Positions 27,354 through 36,646 of a stretch of DNA of 64,000 nucleotides are shown here, in pieces (position 1 is the stretch's first letter; every line of letters starts with the position of its first letter). Under the pieces are notes generated by a model. It was not told where the DNA came from, did no database searches, and saw only the letters and a program-made list of their open reading frames with translations. The stretch spans positions 8,216-72,215 of the forward strand of contig CAYTOA010000018.1 of assembly GCA_964439265.1 (NCBI GenBank), written 5' to 3'. A program made the position numbers and the translations under genes. This DNA comes from JAGVPT01 sp964439265 (lineage in GTDB: Bacteria; Bacteroidota; Ignavibacteria; UBA10030; UBA8401).

Positions 27354-28280
27354 ATGACCTACAAGGATTATTACAAGGTTTTGGGTGTTGAGAAGATTGC
27401 ATCGCCTGCCGAAATAAAGAAGGCGTATCGTTTGCTCGCGAACAAATTTCATCCGGACAAAGCCAGGGGAGACAAGTCGGCCGAAGAAAAGTTCAAGGAT
27501 ATCAATGAAGCCAACGAAGTTCTCAGCGATCCGGTGAAACGGAAAAAATACGATCGGTTTGGGGCCGATTGGAAACACTATGAAGAGGCCGGAGCTCAGC
27601 CGGGAGGCTTTGACTGGTCCAAGTACGCGAACAGCCATGGCGGAGAGTCACGGCGAACGGGCCCACAGGAAAGCAACCAGGAATTTACCGACGAGAGCGT
27701 CAACGATCTTTTCGAAACGTTGTTCGGCCAGCGCAGCGGTCAAGGGCGAGGGAGACGAAGCGTTGTCTTGAAAGGCGAGGATCTTGAAACGGAGACAACC
27801 CTTTCGCTGGAAGAAGCATATCACGGCGCGACTCGGCTCATCCAGCTAAATGGTCAAACGATCAAAGTGACCATCAAACCGGGGGTTGCGGACAATCAAA
27901 TGTTGAGGATTGCCGGGAAAGGCGGAGTCGGAGCCGGCGGCGGTCCAAACGGCGACCTCTATCTTGCCGTCAACGTTGCGCCGCATTCGGAATATCGTCG
28001 ACATGGCAACGATCTGCATCGTACCCTCCCGGTAGATCTTTACACAGCTCTTCTCGGGGGCAAGACTCAGGTCAAAACGCTGAAGAACAAAGTCACGGTG
28101 AACATTGCGAAGGGAACGCCGAACGGCAAGGAACTCAAGCTCCGCGGACTTGGCATGCCGGTATATGGAAAGAAAAACGAGTACGGGGACATGCTGGTGA
28201 AGGTTGACGTCGTTCTGCCCGAGCATCTCAGCGAACGTGAAATAGAACTGATCAAAGAGCTGGCCGCGCTGCGAGCTTAG
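27354..28280 (+). CDS. cbpA: Curved-DNA-binding/DnaJ-type co-chaperone
   Basis: 308 residues: J domain at 1-70 (KDYYKVLGVEKIASPAEIKK, the HPD triad in KFHPDKARGD), a Gly/Ser-rich linker (75-130), then two C-terminal beta domains (EDLETETTLSLEEAYHGATR; GGPNGDLYLAVNV; LRGLGMPVYGKKNEYGDML) without the zinc fingers of DnaJ. This is the CbpA layout: a DnaK co-chaperone that in E. coli also binds DNA in starved cells. No clear ribosome site precedes the ATG. A motif copy lies 164 nt upstream, and dps follows, consistent with stationary-phase or stress control. Confidence 0.92.
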   Translation: MTYKDYYKVLGVEKIASPAEIKKAYRLLANKFHPDKARGDKSAEEKFKDINEANEVLSDPVKRKKYDRFGADWKHYEEAGAQPGGFDWSKYANSHGGESRRTGPQESNQEFTDESVNDLFETLFGQRSGQGRGRRSVVLKGEDLETETTLSLEEAYHGATRLIQLNGQTIKVTIKPGVADNQMLRIAGKGGVGAGGGPNGDLYLAVNVAPHSEYRRHGNDLHRTLPVDLYTALLGGKTQVKTLKNKVTVNIAKGTPNGKELKLRGLGMPVYGKKNEYGDMLVKVDVVLPEHLSEREIELIKELAALRA

Positions 28281-28363
28281 CCTGAGGGATAGATCACCGG
28301 CAGCATGCTGTTTAGAAGTAGAACTCAAGGATCCCATTCATTCACTTACCTATCGAGGACATT

Positions 28364-28837
28364 ATGAAAGTCAATATCGAAATTGCCGAGAGCGAATTAA
28401 AATCAGTGGCACTTCTTCTCAACACATTGTTGGCGGATGAGTACGTTCTCTACACGAAAACACGCAATGCTCATTGGAACATTCAGAGCCAGAACTTTAT
28501 CTCCCTCCATAAGTTCTTTGAAAGCCAATACGACGCCCTCGATATCATTATTGACGATGTTGCAGAACGTGTACGGTCGCTCGGCCACTTCGCTTTGGGG
28601 TCGCTTAAAGATTTCACCGCGCTCACACGGTTGAGCGAGCATAATCACGATTTCGCAGACCAGAATCACATCATAAAAACATTGCTTGAAGACCATGAGG
28701 CTGTTATCCGTTCGCTCAGGAAAGACATCCAGGTCGCTGCCGAACAGCACAGGGACCTTGGTACGGCGGACTTTATGACCGGCATCATGGAACAACACGA
28801 AAAAATGTCGTGGATGCTGAGAGCGCACCTGGCATAG
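28364..28837 (+). CDS. dps: Dps-family ferritin-like DNA-protection protein
   Basis: 157 residues, the usual Dps length. The dinuclear ferroxidase ligands are all visible: His37 in NAHWN, His49 in SLHKFFE, Asp64 and Glu68 in IDDVAERVRSLG. It should form a 12-subunit shell that oxidises and stores iron using peroxide and protects DNA. CGAGGAC precedes the ATG. It follows cbpA by 83 nt in the same direction; both encode nucleoid-linked stress proteins. Confidence 0.95.
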   Translation: MKVNIEIAESELKSVALLLNTLLADEYVLYTKTRNAHWNIQSQNFISLHKFFESQYDALDIIIDDVAERVRSLGHFALGSLKDFTALTRLSEHNHDFADQNHIIKTLLEDHEAVIRSLRKDIQVAAEQHRDLGTADFMTGIMEQHEKMSWMLRAHLA

Positions 28838-28943
28838 CGCTTTTTCACAGATACTCGTCACCCGAGCGTAATAGGGTGTTCGAGCAAATCATTTTCGAAT
28901 ACTATAAATGACAGCACACCATCAATTAAAGAAGAGGCAGCGT

Positions 28944-29105
28944 ATGTTATTCACCATCGCAATCATTCTGGTTGTCTTGTGGCTTCTGGGACTTGTCACG
29001 GCATACACGTTGGGCGGTTTGATTCATGTTCTTCTCGTTATCGCCATTGTGGCCATCCTCGTAAGGGTCATTCGAGGAAAAGATTTGTTTGAGTCAGAGA
29101 ACTGA
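28944..29105 (+). CDS. Lmo0937-family small membrane protein
   Basis: 53 residues starting MLFTIAIILVVLWLLGLVTA, then YTLGGLIHVLLVIAIVAILVRVIRG, a two-helix hairpin with a short charged tail. This pattern is that of the small family often annotated lmo0937, widespread in environmental bacteria and frequently beside YtxH, PRC-barrel or BON genes. ATG 28944 is preferred because AAGAGGC lies upstream and the protein then starts like the family; the frame is open to 28908. Function unknown, probably envelope stress. Confidence 0.75.
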   Translation: MLFTIAIILVVLWLLGLVTAYTLGGLIHVLLVIAIVAILVRVIRGKDLFESEN

Positions 29106-29307
29106 TTCTGGTCGCGGTACTCCGCGAACGAGAGACGAGGAACTGAAGGGAGCTTGCCGCTGAACGCACGCCGGCGCCTTGTCAGACGAGATGTTCTTTT
29201 GCTGGAAACGGAGGAGGATGGGATGCTGCTGAGGCATGGGAAATTCTGCAGGTGCCGGTCCGATTGCTATATTCCAGGCGATTACTCGAAAAAAGGGAAC
29301 ACTGTTC

Positions 29308-32046
29308 ATGAAGGCTACTGGTAATATCATAGCTACGCTCACCGGAGCGGCTCTCTTGGTATTGATGGTGGTGATGGGATCGTTCTCGGCCTTCAAACAT
29401 ATCGGTGAGGCAGCCGAGGCCCGGAGGCATACCTCTATCGTGATACACAGCGCAGACGAATTGCTCTCCGAATTGAGAGATGCAGAGACGGGGCAACGCG
29501 GCTATTCGCTTACCGGTGACGAAGTATTTCTGGCGCCGTACCTCTCAGTCAGGGACAGCATCGTCCCTCATCGTGAGCAATTGAGGTTGCTCACGACGAT
29601 CGATGCCGCCAGGATACACCTCGACAGCATGGCCCCGATGATCGATGGCAAGTTGGCGGAATTGTCTCGTGTCGTGGAATTGCGGCGCCATCACAACATG
29701 CGGGCCGTCATAGCGGCAATACGCAGCAGAAAAGGGAAGCTCTTCATGGATTCTATCCGTGTCCAGATGAGCAGCTTTACCGCCATCGAGGCAAATGCAT
29801 TGGCACAGCATGAGGCAGAGTTCCAGTCGGATATGAGTTCTCTGTACACGATCATCGTTGTCGCCAGTATATTTACGCTGCTCTTTGCCCTTTCGTTTGC
29901 GTATCTCGTCTACCGCGAAACCCAGCAGCGGCTCAAAAATGTTGTTCATCGCGAGACGCGGCGGCTGCTTGAAATACAAGAAGGGATGAACATACAGCTG
30001 CAGCAGGCCAATGTCACATTGCAGGTGAGCGAAGAAAAATTTTCTGTGACGCTCAACTCCATCGGTGATGCTGTCATTGCCACCGATGCTGAAGGGTGCG
30101 TGACATTCGTGAATCCCCTTGCCGAAGAACTCACGGGTTGGACACAGGCCTCGGCGGCGGGCCTGCCGGTCGAAGAAATTTTTCATATCATCAATCTGAA
30201 GACCCGCCAACCTTCAGCTATCCCGATAAAGGAAGCGCTTGCACACGGCACGAAACAGAGCTTGAGCAATAATACCGTGCTGATTGCACTCGACGGCAGC
30301 GAGTGCGCCATTGCCGATACATGCGCTCCTATCCGCAATCGCGCCGGTGTCGTGGTGGGCGCAGTTCTGGTTTTCCGTGATGTGACTGAGGAAAATGCGG
30401 CGCAGCTGGCGTTGCGGGACAGCGCCTCGTTGATTCAAACCATTCTCAATACTGTGGTAGACGGTATCATCACCATTCGCGCCGATGATGGCATTATCGA
30501 AACGGTTAATCCGGCCGCCGTGCGAATGGTTGGCTACACCGCCTCTGAACTTATCGGACAAAAATTCAGCCTGTTGATTCCCGAACTCGATCAAGAGGGG
30601 CTTAATGTTTCTCTCGGTTATTACAGTGCGAGCAAACAACAGCATTCTGTCGGTCTCGGACGGGATGTCACGGGCCGGCGTAAGGATGGGAGCAATTTCC
30701 CGTTGGAAATGGCTGTGAGCAAAATGGAGCTGGGGGGTAAGCGGTTTTTCACAGGAATATTACGCGATGTCACTTCGCGAAAGCAAATCGAATCGGAACG
30801 CAATCGCCTGGATCAGATCCTGCGAGAGAAGAACATAGAACTGGAGAGCTCTAAATCTGCAGCGGAAAAGGCCAATCTCGCGAAATCCGAATTCCTCTCC
30901 AGCATGAGCCACGAACTTCGAAGCCCGTTGAATGCTATCCTTGGCTTCGCCCAATTGATGGACTCCGAAATTCCGCCGGCGACACTCTCGCAGAAGGCAA
31001 GCATTGACCGTATTCTCCACGCAGGGTGGTACCTCCTGGAGCTCATCAATGAAATTCTTGATCTAGCTGTGGTCGAGTCTGGAAGACTATCGCTGTCGCA
31101 CGAGCCGGTCGCGATTGCCGACGTTATTTCCGAATGCGAGGCGATCATCGAACCGCAAGGACAAAAGCGCGGCGTGAAACTTCTATTTCCGCGATTAACT
31201 GTTCCATGTTTTGTCATGGCCGATCGGACCCGATTGAAACAGGTTCTCATCAACTTCCTCTCCAATGCGGTGAAGTATAATCGCAAGGATGGGAGTGTAG
31301 AACTGAAGATCACCACGGTTTCTCCGAAACGCGTTCGGATCAGCGTCAAAGATACCGGCACCGGCCTGCCTCCGGAAAAACTCACACAGCTCTTTCAGCC
31401 GTTCAACCGTCTCGGACAGGAGGCCAGCGCTGAAGAAGGCACCGGCATCGGACTTGTGATGAGCAAGAGATTGGTCGAACTGATGGGAGGCTCGCTGGGC
31501 GTTGAGAGCGTAGTCGGCGTGGGGAGTGTGTTCTGGTTCGAGCTTGCCTCAGCGACTGCTCCGCAACTCGCCATTAAGGGGATTGAGACCGAAGCGTTAG
31601 CCATGCCGCGATTGACTCCCGGCGCACCGATACGCACGCTCCTTTATGTTGAAGACAACCCTGCGAATTTGCAGCTGGTCGAGCAGATCATTGCTCGCCA
31701 TCCGGAACTCAGGCTCGTCACTGCCGTGGACGGAAACAGCGGCATCGAAATTGCCCGCACAGTCCAACCGACAGTCATATTGATGGACATCAATTTGCCG
31801 GGAATCAGCGGCATTCAGGCGTTGAAACTACTCCGGGAAGACCCGGCAACATCGCATATTCCCGTCCTTGCGATCAGTGCCAATGCCATGTCCCGCGACA
31901 TCAAGAACGGACTGGAAGCGGGTTTCTTCGGCTATATCACGAAACCGATCAAGATCAAAGAGTTTACGGATGCACTCAACGTTGCGCTGGAGTTTGCAGA
32001 GAGGCATGCTGTTCCGAGCGCAATCCAGGATCAATTCAATGATTAG
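29308..32046 (+). CDS. CHASE3-PAS-PAS hybrid sensor histidine kinase
   Basis: 912 residues from ATG 29308 (AAAGGGAA upstream). An N-terminal membrane helix is followed by a CHASE3 sensor domain (LRDAETGQRGYSLTGDEVFL, the family hallmark), a second helix (LYTIIVVASIFTLLFALSF), two PAS domains, HisKA with SEFLSSMSHELRSPLNAI (His535), the ATP-binding domain (GTGIGLVMSKRLVELMGGSL) and a C-terminal receiver (Asp827 in ILMDINLPG). It is a membrane-bound hybrid kinase that needs a phosphotransfer partner. Its last 8 nt overlap the next kinase gene, so the two form one transcription unit and probably one phosphorelay. Confidence 0.92.
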   Translation: MKATGNIIATLTGAALLVLMVVMGSFSAFKHIGEAAEARRHTSIVIHSADELLSELRDAETGQRGYSLTGDEVFLAPYLSVRDSIVPHREQLRLLTTIDAARIHLDSMAPMIDGKLAELSRVVELRRHHNMRAVIAAIRSRKGKLFMDSIRVQMSSFTAIEANALAQHEAEFQSDMSSLYTIIVVASIFTLLFALSFAYLVYRETQQRLKNVVHRETRRLLEIQEGMNIQLQQANVTLQVSEEKFSVTLNSIGDAVIATDAEGCVTFVNPLAEELTGWTQASAAGLPVEEIFHIINLKTRQPSAIPIKEALAHGTKQSLSNNTVLIALDGSECAIADTCAPIRNRAGVVVGAVLVFRDVTEENAAQLALRDSASLIQTILNTVVDGIITIRADDGIIETVNPAAVRMVGYTASELIGQKFSLLIPELDQEGLNVSLGYYSASKQQHSVGLGRDVTGRRKDGSNFPLEMAVSKMELGGKRFFTGILRDVTSRKQIESERNRLDQILREKNIELESSKSAAEKANLAKSEFLSSMSHELRSPLNAILGFAQLMDSEIPPATLSQKASIDRILHAGWYLLELINEILDLAVVESGRLSLSHEPVAIADVISECEAIIEPQGQKRGVKLLFPRLTVPCFVMADRTRLKQVLINFLSNAVKYNRKDGSVELKITTVSPKRVRISVKDTGTGLPPEKLTQLFQPFNRLGQEASAEEGTGIGLVMSKRLVELMGGSLGVESVVGVGSVFWFELASATAPQLAIKGIETEALAMPRLTPGAPIRTLLYVEDNPANLQLVEQIIARHPELRLVTAVDGNSGIEIARTVQPTVILMDINLPGISGIQALKLLREDPATSHIPVLAISANAMSRDIKNGLEAGFFGYITKPIKIKEFTDALNVALEFAERHAVPSAIQDQFND

Positions 32047-34363
32047 CGCATCGGACGTCCGTCGTGCAAGCATCCTGATCGTCGATGACAAGCAAGTCAA
32101 CGTTGTCTTGCTCGAGCAGATGCTGCGCAATGCCGGTTATATCTCCGTTACATCGACGACAAATCCGCTCGAGGTATGCGAGCTTCACCGAAAGAACCGC
32201 TACGACCTGATCTTGCTCGACCTCCAGATGCCTGTCATGGACGGATTCCAGGTAATGGAAAATCTCAAGGATATCGAAACGGACGGCTATCTTCCGGTCC
32301 TCGTGATCACTGCCCAGCCCGACCACAAATTACGCGCGCTGAACTCCGGCGCAAAGGATTTCATCAGCAAGCCGTTCGATCTGGCAGAGGTACTGATTCG
32401 GGTTTACAACATGCTCGAAGTACGTTTGCTCCATCGACAAACCAAAAGATTATACGATCAAATCGTCGCTGAAAAGAAAACCTCCGAGCAGCTGTTGCGT
32501 ATCTTTCGTTCCGGCCCGGTAGCGATGAGTATCAAGACACTTGTGGACGGCCGCTTCATTGACGTCAACGAACGGTTCTCGAATTTCACGGGCTATTCCC
32601 GGGATGAGATCATCGGAAAGAAAATTCTTGACCTCAACATCTGGGCTTATCCCGAGGAACGGACCGCGTTGATACAGAGGCTCCTTAAGGAGGGAGCGGT
32701 GCGCGACGTCGAGCTCAAACAGTGCCGTCGATCGGGCGAAATGCGCGATGTCCTTGCTTCTTTTGAACTGATTGAACTGGCCGGGGAGAGTGACCGAGTG
32801 TTGATCTCCATGTTCATTGATATCACTGAACGCAAAAGTGCCGAACAAGCGCTTAAGACAAGTGAAGAGCAGTACCGAAGATTTTTTGAGGAGGACCTGA
32901 CCGGAGATTTTCTGTGTACGCCAGGGGGCGAAATCATATCGTGCAACCCGGCGTTCGCCCGGATCTTCGGGTTCGCCTCCGTCGCAGAGGCAAAGGCATT
33001 CAACGCGAATGATCTTTTTCCCGAAACCAGTGAACGGGAATCCTTTATTCGCATGCTGAGAGAAGAAAAGAAGCTGGAGTATCATGAGGTAGAATATGTG
33101 CGCCGCGACGGAACGCGCGTCTATTGCGTCGAAAATGCAGTCGGAGTTTTTGATTCATCGGGAAATCTTACCCAGATCAAAGGCTACATTTTTGATGAAT
33201 CGAGAAGGAAGTCGCTCGAAAACCAGCTCATTCAGGCTCAAAAACTGGAAAGCCTGGGAACCCTCGCCAGCGGAATTGCTCATGACTTCAACAATATTCT
33301 GGGTATCGTCATGGGATATTCAAATCTGGTGGGCCGACAGATTTCCGAACCCGAAAATATGAATCTTAGCCTGGGTGCCATCGTGAAAGCGTGTCTTCGC
33401 GGAGCGGCACTGGTGAATCAATTGCTGACGTTTGCGCGAAAAGCTGAACCGGAGCTGACGCTGGTAAAACTCAACGACAGCGTGGTTGAGATCTCACAAC
33501 TCTTGAGTGAAACGATCGCTAAGACGATTGTGGTCAATTTAGACCTGGACCAGGGATTGCCCTCCATTTCTGCCGATGCGACACAAATACATCAGGTGCT
33601 GCTGAATCTCTGTGTAAACGCCCGCGACGCAATGCCGAACGGCGGAACGATCACCATGGACACGCGTCTGGAGCAATGTGATGCGGTCCGCGTGAAATTT
33701 CCGAATGCGGCCGCACCTCAATACGTTGCCCTGAGAGTTCGAGACACCGGCGTCGGCATGGATGAGAGAACCCGAAATCGAATTTTCGAGCCGTTCTTTA
33801 CTACCAAAGAAATTGGAAAAGGAACCGGTCTGGGCCTTTCTGTGGTCTTTGGCATTTTGACAAGTCACAAAGGATATGTTGCGGTTGAGAGCGAACCCGG
33901 CAAGGGAACGACCTTTTGTCTTTATTTTCCCGTGCCGGAATTGCTGGAAATGGAGCAAGCAAAAACAGAAATACAGAATCAGATTCGGGGGGGGAAAGAA
34001 ACAATTCTTGTCGTCGAGGATGAGGAGCCGCTGCGAAAATTGCTCAACACTTTTCTCCGCTCAGGAGGATATACGGTACTTTCCGCCGCCGATGGCCGCG
34101 AGGCTGTCGATCTGTACGACAAGAATCACCGGAATATTAAATTAGTGCTCGCGGACTACGGATTGCCCAGACTGGGCGGGTACGATGTTTTTAAAAAAAT
34201 GAAGTCAGAAAATCCGGGGGTAAAATTTATCCTGGCAAGCGGCTATCTTGAGCCGCAAATGAAATCCGACTTTTTAAAAGAAGGAGTAAAATATTTTCTT
34301 CAGAAGCCGTATACCGAAGCCCATGTGCTTCGGACAGTTCGAAGTGTTTTGGACAATGAATAG
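32039..34363 (+). CDS. Receiver-PAS-PAS hybrid histidine kinase with terminal receiver
   Basis: 774 residues, soluble. Order: receiver with Asp61 in LILLDLQMPVMDGF; PAS (LLRIFRSGPVAMSI to DITERKSAEQAL); PAS (YRRFFEEDLTGDFL to FDESRRKS); HisKA with LASGIAHDFNNILG (His415); ATP-binding domain (GIGKGTGLGLSVVFG region); second receiver with Asp706 in LVLADYGLPRLGGYDVF. The His box of HDFNN type differs from the HELRSP type upstream. ATG 32039 lies inside the previous gene (8-nt overlap). The N-terminal receiver could take phosphate from the CHASE3 kinase, which is an inference from order. Confidence 0.9.
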   Translation: MISASDVRRASILIVDDKQVNVVLLEQMLRNAGYISVTSTTNPLEVCELHRKNRYDLILLDLQMPVMDGFQVMENLKDIETDGYLPVLVITAQPDHKLRALNSGAKDFISKPFDLAEVLIRVYNMLEVRLLHRQTKRLYDQIVAEKKTSEQLLRIFRSGPVAMSIKTLVDGRFIDVNERFSNFTGYSRDEIIGKKILDLNIWAYPEERTALIQRLLKEGAVRDVELKQCRRSGEMRDVLASFELIELAGESDRVLISMFIDITERKSAEQALKTSEEQYRRFFEEDLTGDFLCTPGGEIISCNPAFARIFGFASVAEAKAFNANDLFPETSERESFIRMLREEKKLEYHEVEYVRRDGTRVYCVENAVGVFDSSGNLTQIKGYIFDESRRKSLENQLIQAQKLESLGTLASGIAHDFNNILGIVMGYSNLVGRQISEPENMNLSLGAIVKACLRGAALVNQLLTFARKAEPELTLVKLNDSVVEISQLLSETIAKTIVVNLDLDQGLPSISADATQIHQVLLNLCVNARDAMPNGGTITMDTRLEQCDAVRVKFPNAAAPQYVALRVRDTGVGMDERTRNRIFEPFFTTKEIGKGTGLGLSVVFGILTSHKGYVAVESEPGKGTTFCLYFPVPELLEMEQAKTEIQNQIRGGKETILVVEDEEPLRKLLNTFLRSGGYTVLSAADGREAVDLYDKNHRNIKLVLADYGLPRLGGYDVFKKMKSENPGVKFILASGYLEPQMKSDFLKEGVKYFLQKPYTEAHVLRTVRSVLDNE

Positions 34364-34492
34364 CATGCACTTCCTCGTTAGAAAGATCTTCGGTCAATCA
34401 CTCCAGTCTTCAACGCGCAATGAATACCAGACCTTATCCGACTTATGACGTCTTTGCGCCGTCCTCTCCTTTCCGTCGATCTTTGCAACTCA

Positions 34493-34517
34493 GGATTAAG
34501 TCTTCTTTCATCCTTTC
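34493..34517 (+). promoter_or_regulatory. Conserved upstream motif, copy c (truncated at its 3' end)
   Basis: Reads GGATTAAGTCTTC then TTTCATCCTTTC and stops matching exactly where a nucleotide-cyclase remnant begins (34518). The terminal block with GGGCTATTCC is missing. The junction suggests a deletion that joined this site to the tail of the cyclase gene it once preceded. Confidence 0.5.
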
Positions 34518-34682
34518 GCGAGCCGCATGGAATCTCACGGCGTATCCGGAAGAATTCAGATGACTGACTCTACGCGGCAACAACTTGGTGAGCCGTTCAT
34601 GATCGAGAAACGGGCGGCCATCGAGGTGAAAGGTAAGGGGGAGATGGAAAGCTGGTTCCTGAACAGCAGGGATGGCTACTAG
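34518..34682 (+). pseudogene. C-terminal remnant of a class III adenylate/guanylate cyclase
   Basis: 54 codons in one frame: ASRMESHGVSGRIQMTDSTR, then QQLGEPFMIEKRAAIEVKGK and GEMESWFLNSRDGY, stop TAG 34680-34682. This is the standard end of a class III cyclase catalytic domain (aSRmes.g.pGrIqvse.ty, then r..ieVKGKG.m.tyfL). The whole N-terminal and central part, including metal and base-binding residues, is absent; an in-frame TAA lies at 34497 upstream. It is therefore a dead fragment. The rest of the gap 34364-34932 holds two motif copies and no gene. Confidence 0.75.
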
Positions 34683-34739
34683 AATAATTTGGCGAAATGG
34701 CTGGATCTCGTTGGGTGCACAGTCTCTCTCATTCCAAAG

Positions 34740-34772
34740 GTGTAGCCCATCTTTCATCCCTTTGCACTATTA
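34740..34772 (+). promoter_or_regulatory. Conserved upstream motif, copy d (5' part diverged)
   Basis: Reads GTAGCCCATC then TTTCATCCCTTTGCACTATT. The central TCTTTCATCCCTTTG and the ACTATT end are kept, while the GGATTAAC block has been lost. It ends 161 nt before the ATG of the exported protein gene at 34933, the same distance as copies a, b and e. Confidence 0.5.
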
Positions 34773-34932
34773 AGTTTTGTGCAACTCTTTGGTACTATGG
34801 AACGTGAATAATGCCCGCAGGAGAATAGTCCGCCGTTATTCCGTCGTTTCGATCGCATCTTTCAGTCTTAGGAATCATTGAAAGTGCCGCAAAACGGCTG
34901 GTTCAACAATCACAAAGAAAGGATCGCCACGA

Positions 34933-35409
34933 ATGAAAAAATCAAAGCTCAGTTTTTTCTTGCTTTGTGCTATGGTTTTCGCCGGCAGTGTGTTCTCTTC
35001 GGTGAATTGCGCTGGTCCGGGGACAATGAGCGGAGGTGTTGACGTCAATATCAGCGATCAGCCGGTGTGGGGACCGACCGGATACGACCGCGCGGACTAC
35101 TATTATATACCGGATATCGACTCCTACTACTCCGTTTCCGAACATCAATATATATATCGGGATGGGTCGAACTGGAGACACGGCGCAACCTTGCCCGCAA
35201 GCTACGGCAGTTATGACCCGTATCATTCATATAAAGTTGTGGTTAATGAAGACAAACCGTATCAGAACAATGTGAACCACCAGACGAAGTATGGTTCATA
35301 TAAAGGCGTGAAAACTCAGCCGGTGATTCGCGACAGCCACGATCCCAAATATTTCGTGAACAAAGATCATCCTGAGCATGACAAATGGGTAAAAGCACAA
35401 AAGCCCTGA
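34933..35409 (+). CDS. Exported Tyr-rich protein of unknown function
   Basis: 158 residues: signal peptide KLSFFLLCAMVFAGSVFSS, a possible but atypical lipid-attachment Cys27 (SSVNC), then a Tyr/Asp-rich body with QPVWGPTGYDRADYYYIPDI, EHQYIYRDGSNWRHGATLP and a His-rich tail. Proteins with this WGP..YD.vdYYYlPDid pattern are common, uncharacterised exported proteins of Bacteroidota. AAAGGATC precedes the ATG. The motif copy d upstream suggests stress control. The true function is unknown. Confidence 0.7.
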   Translation: MKKSKLSFFLLCAMVFAGSVFSSVNCAGPGTMSGGVDVNISDQPVWGPTGYDRADYYYIPDIDSYYSVSEHQYIYRDGSNWRHGATLPASYGSYDPYHSYKVVVNEDKPYQNNVNHQTKYGSYKGVKTQPVIRDSHDPKYFVNKDHPEHDKWVKAQKP

Positions 35410-35447
35410 CCATGTTTCAGCCAATATCGAAGAGGATCTACCCCGCC

Positions 35448-35495
35448 AAAGTGCTCACAAACATCCTGATTCTGTCGGACGTTTGTGAGCACTTT
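35448..35495. terminator. Perfect 15-bp inverted repeat, possible terminator
   Basis: Arms AAAGTGCTCACAAAC (35448-35462) and GTTTGTGAGCACTTT (35481-35495) pair without mismatch around an 18-nt loop. It lies 39 nt after the stop of the exported-protein gene. There is no long U-tract, so it may terminate with a factor or be an operator. The rest of the gap 35410-35800 contains motif copy e and nothing else that I can support. Confidence 0.5.
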
Positions 35496-35597
35496 CCGTA
35501 TTTAACCCGACCGCGTCTTTTATCGATGCGTTTGTGGTAAGCACCGCCGGGCTCAATTCGGCCCGTATCGCCGGTGATCGCAAAAAATCATGAAAAA

Positions 35598-35633
35598 GGG
35601 ATTAACTCTTCTTTCATCCTTTCGGGCTATTCC
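35598..35633 (+). promoter_or_regulatory. Conserved upstream motif, copy e (best match to consensus)
   Basis: Blocks GGGATTAACTCTTC, TTTCATCCTTTC and GGGCTATTCC. It ends 168 nt before the PRC-barrel gene start and points toward it. It is almost identical to copy f near the right end of the window. Confidence 0.7.
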
Positions 35634-35800
35634 ATCTCCCATCGGCCGTCGGTATTCTTATAGTGATTCGGCAGGTGATGCTTGTATTGTCTTTGTGTGA
35701 AGAGAGTCCATTCATGAACAACTGAACCTGTGAATTCAGCAACCGCGGTTCAGGCGAGCAAAGCAGCGCCGGCCAAGAATTTGAAAAGGAAGACAACGCT

Positions 35801-36499
35801 ATGGTACAAATCATCAAACAACTCTACGGCGACAAGCTTGCAGCGATCGACGGCGAAATAGGTCATGTGAAAGACTTTTACTTCGATGATGAGAGCTGGG
35901 CTATTCGCTATCTCGTTGCGGACACGGGGTCGTGGTTAACGGGGCGACTCGTTCTTCTGACCCCTCATACGTTTGGGGAATTGGACCAGGCCGAGAAAAC
36001 ATTCCACATAAAGTTGCACAAAAAACAGATTGAAAATAGTCCGTCTATCGAATCGCACAAACCGGTCTCCCGTCAGTTCGAGATCGAGTACTACGGCTAT
36101 TACGGCTGGCCGCCGTACTGGGACGGAGGCGGTATGTCGGGGATTGGTCCGATCCCTGTTGCCCTGCCGCTCTTGGCGGACAGGATAGAATCTCACCCAA
36201 AACATAAGCACAGGGAAGACAAGCATCTTCGCAGCACTCAGGCCATCAACGGCTATCATATTGAAACACATGAAGGGGAGATCGGGCACATCATTGATTT
36301 CATCGTCGACAAAGAGAATTGGACGATCCGGGACCTGGTCATTGAAACGGGGCACTGGTATTCGGGGAAGGAAATTCTGATCCCGTCCGGCAAGGTCAAA
36401 AGGATCAGCTATGAGGAATCGAAAGTATTTATCAGCCTCACCAAAAAAGATATCGAGGAAACGGCAGAGAATGAGATTTCCGTGCACATCAGAGCTTAG
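35801..36499 (+). CDS. Double PRC-barrel domain protein
   Basis: 232 residues with two PRC-barrel domains: residues about 5-77 (DGEIGHVKDFYFDDESWAIR, YLVADTGSWLTGRLVLLTP) and 143-223 (HEGEIGHIIDFIVDKENWTI, LVIETGHWYSGKEILIPSGK), joined by a Tyr/Gly-rich linker and a His-rich stretch. PRC-barrels are small beta-barrels that bind partner proteins or RNA; doubled forms of this kind occur in stress gene sets together with BON and YtxH genes. AAGGAAG precedes the ATG. A motif copy sits 168 nt upstream. Confidence 0.9.
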   Translation: MVQIIKQLYGDKLAAIDGEIGHVKDFYFDDESWAIRYLVADTGSWLTGRLVLLTPHTFGELDQAEKTFHIKLHKKQIENSPSIESHKPVSRQFEIEYYGYYGWPPYWDGGGMSGIGPIPVALPLLADRIESHPKHKHREDKHLRSTQAINGYHIETHEGEIGHIIDFIVDKENWTIRDLVIETGHWYSGKEILIPSGKVKRISYEESKVFISLTKKDIEETAENEISVHIRA

Positions 36500-36646
36500 G
36501 TAAATATCATGGTCGCGATGATCACGGAAGAGAGGAGCAACTCGACTAGAGAGATTCCTATCGGGCAAAATCAAACAAAATGGATATTAACAAATAATGA
36601 TTCGGTCCATCCATGGAACACCTACTAACAGCAAAAGGCAGTTACG

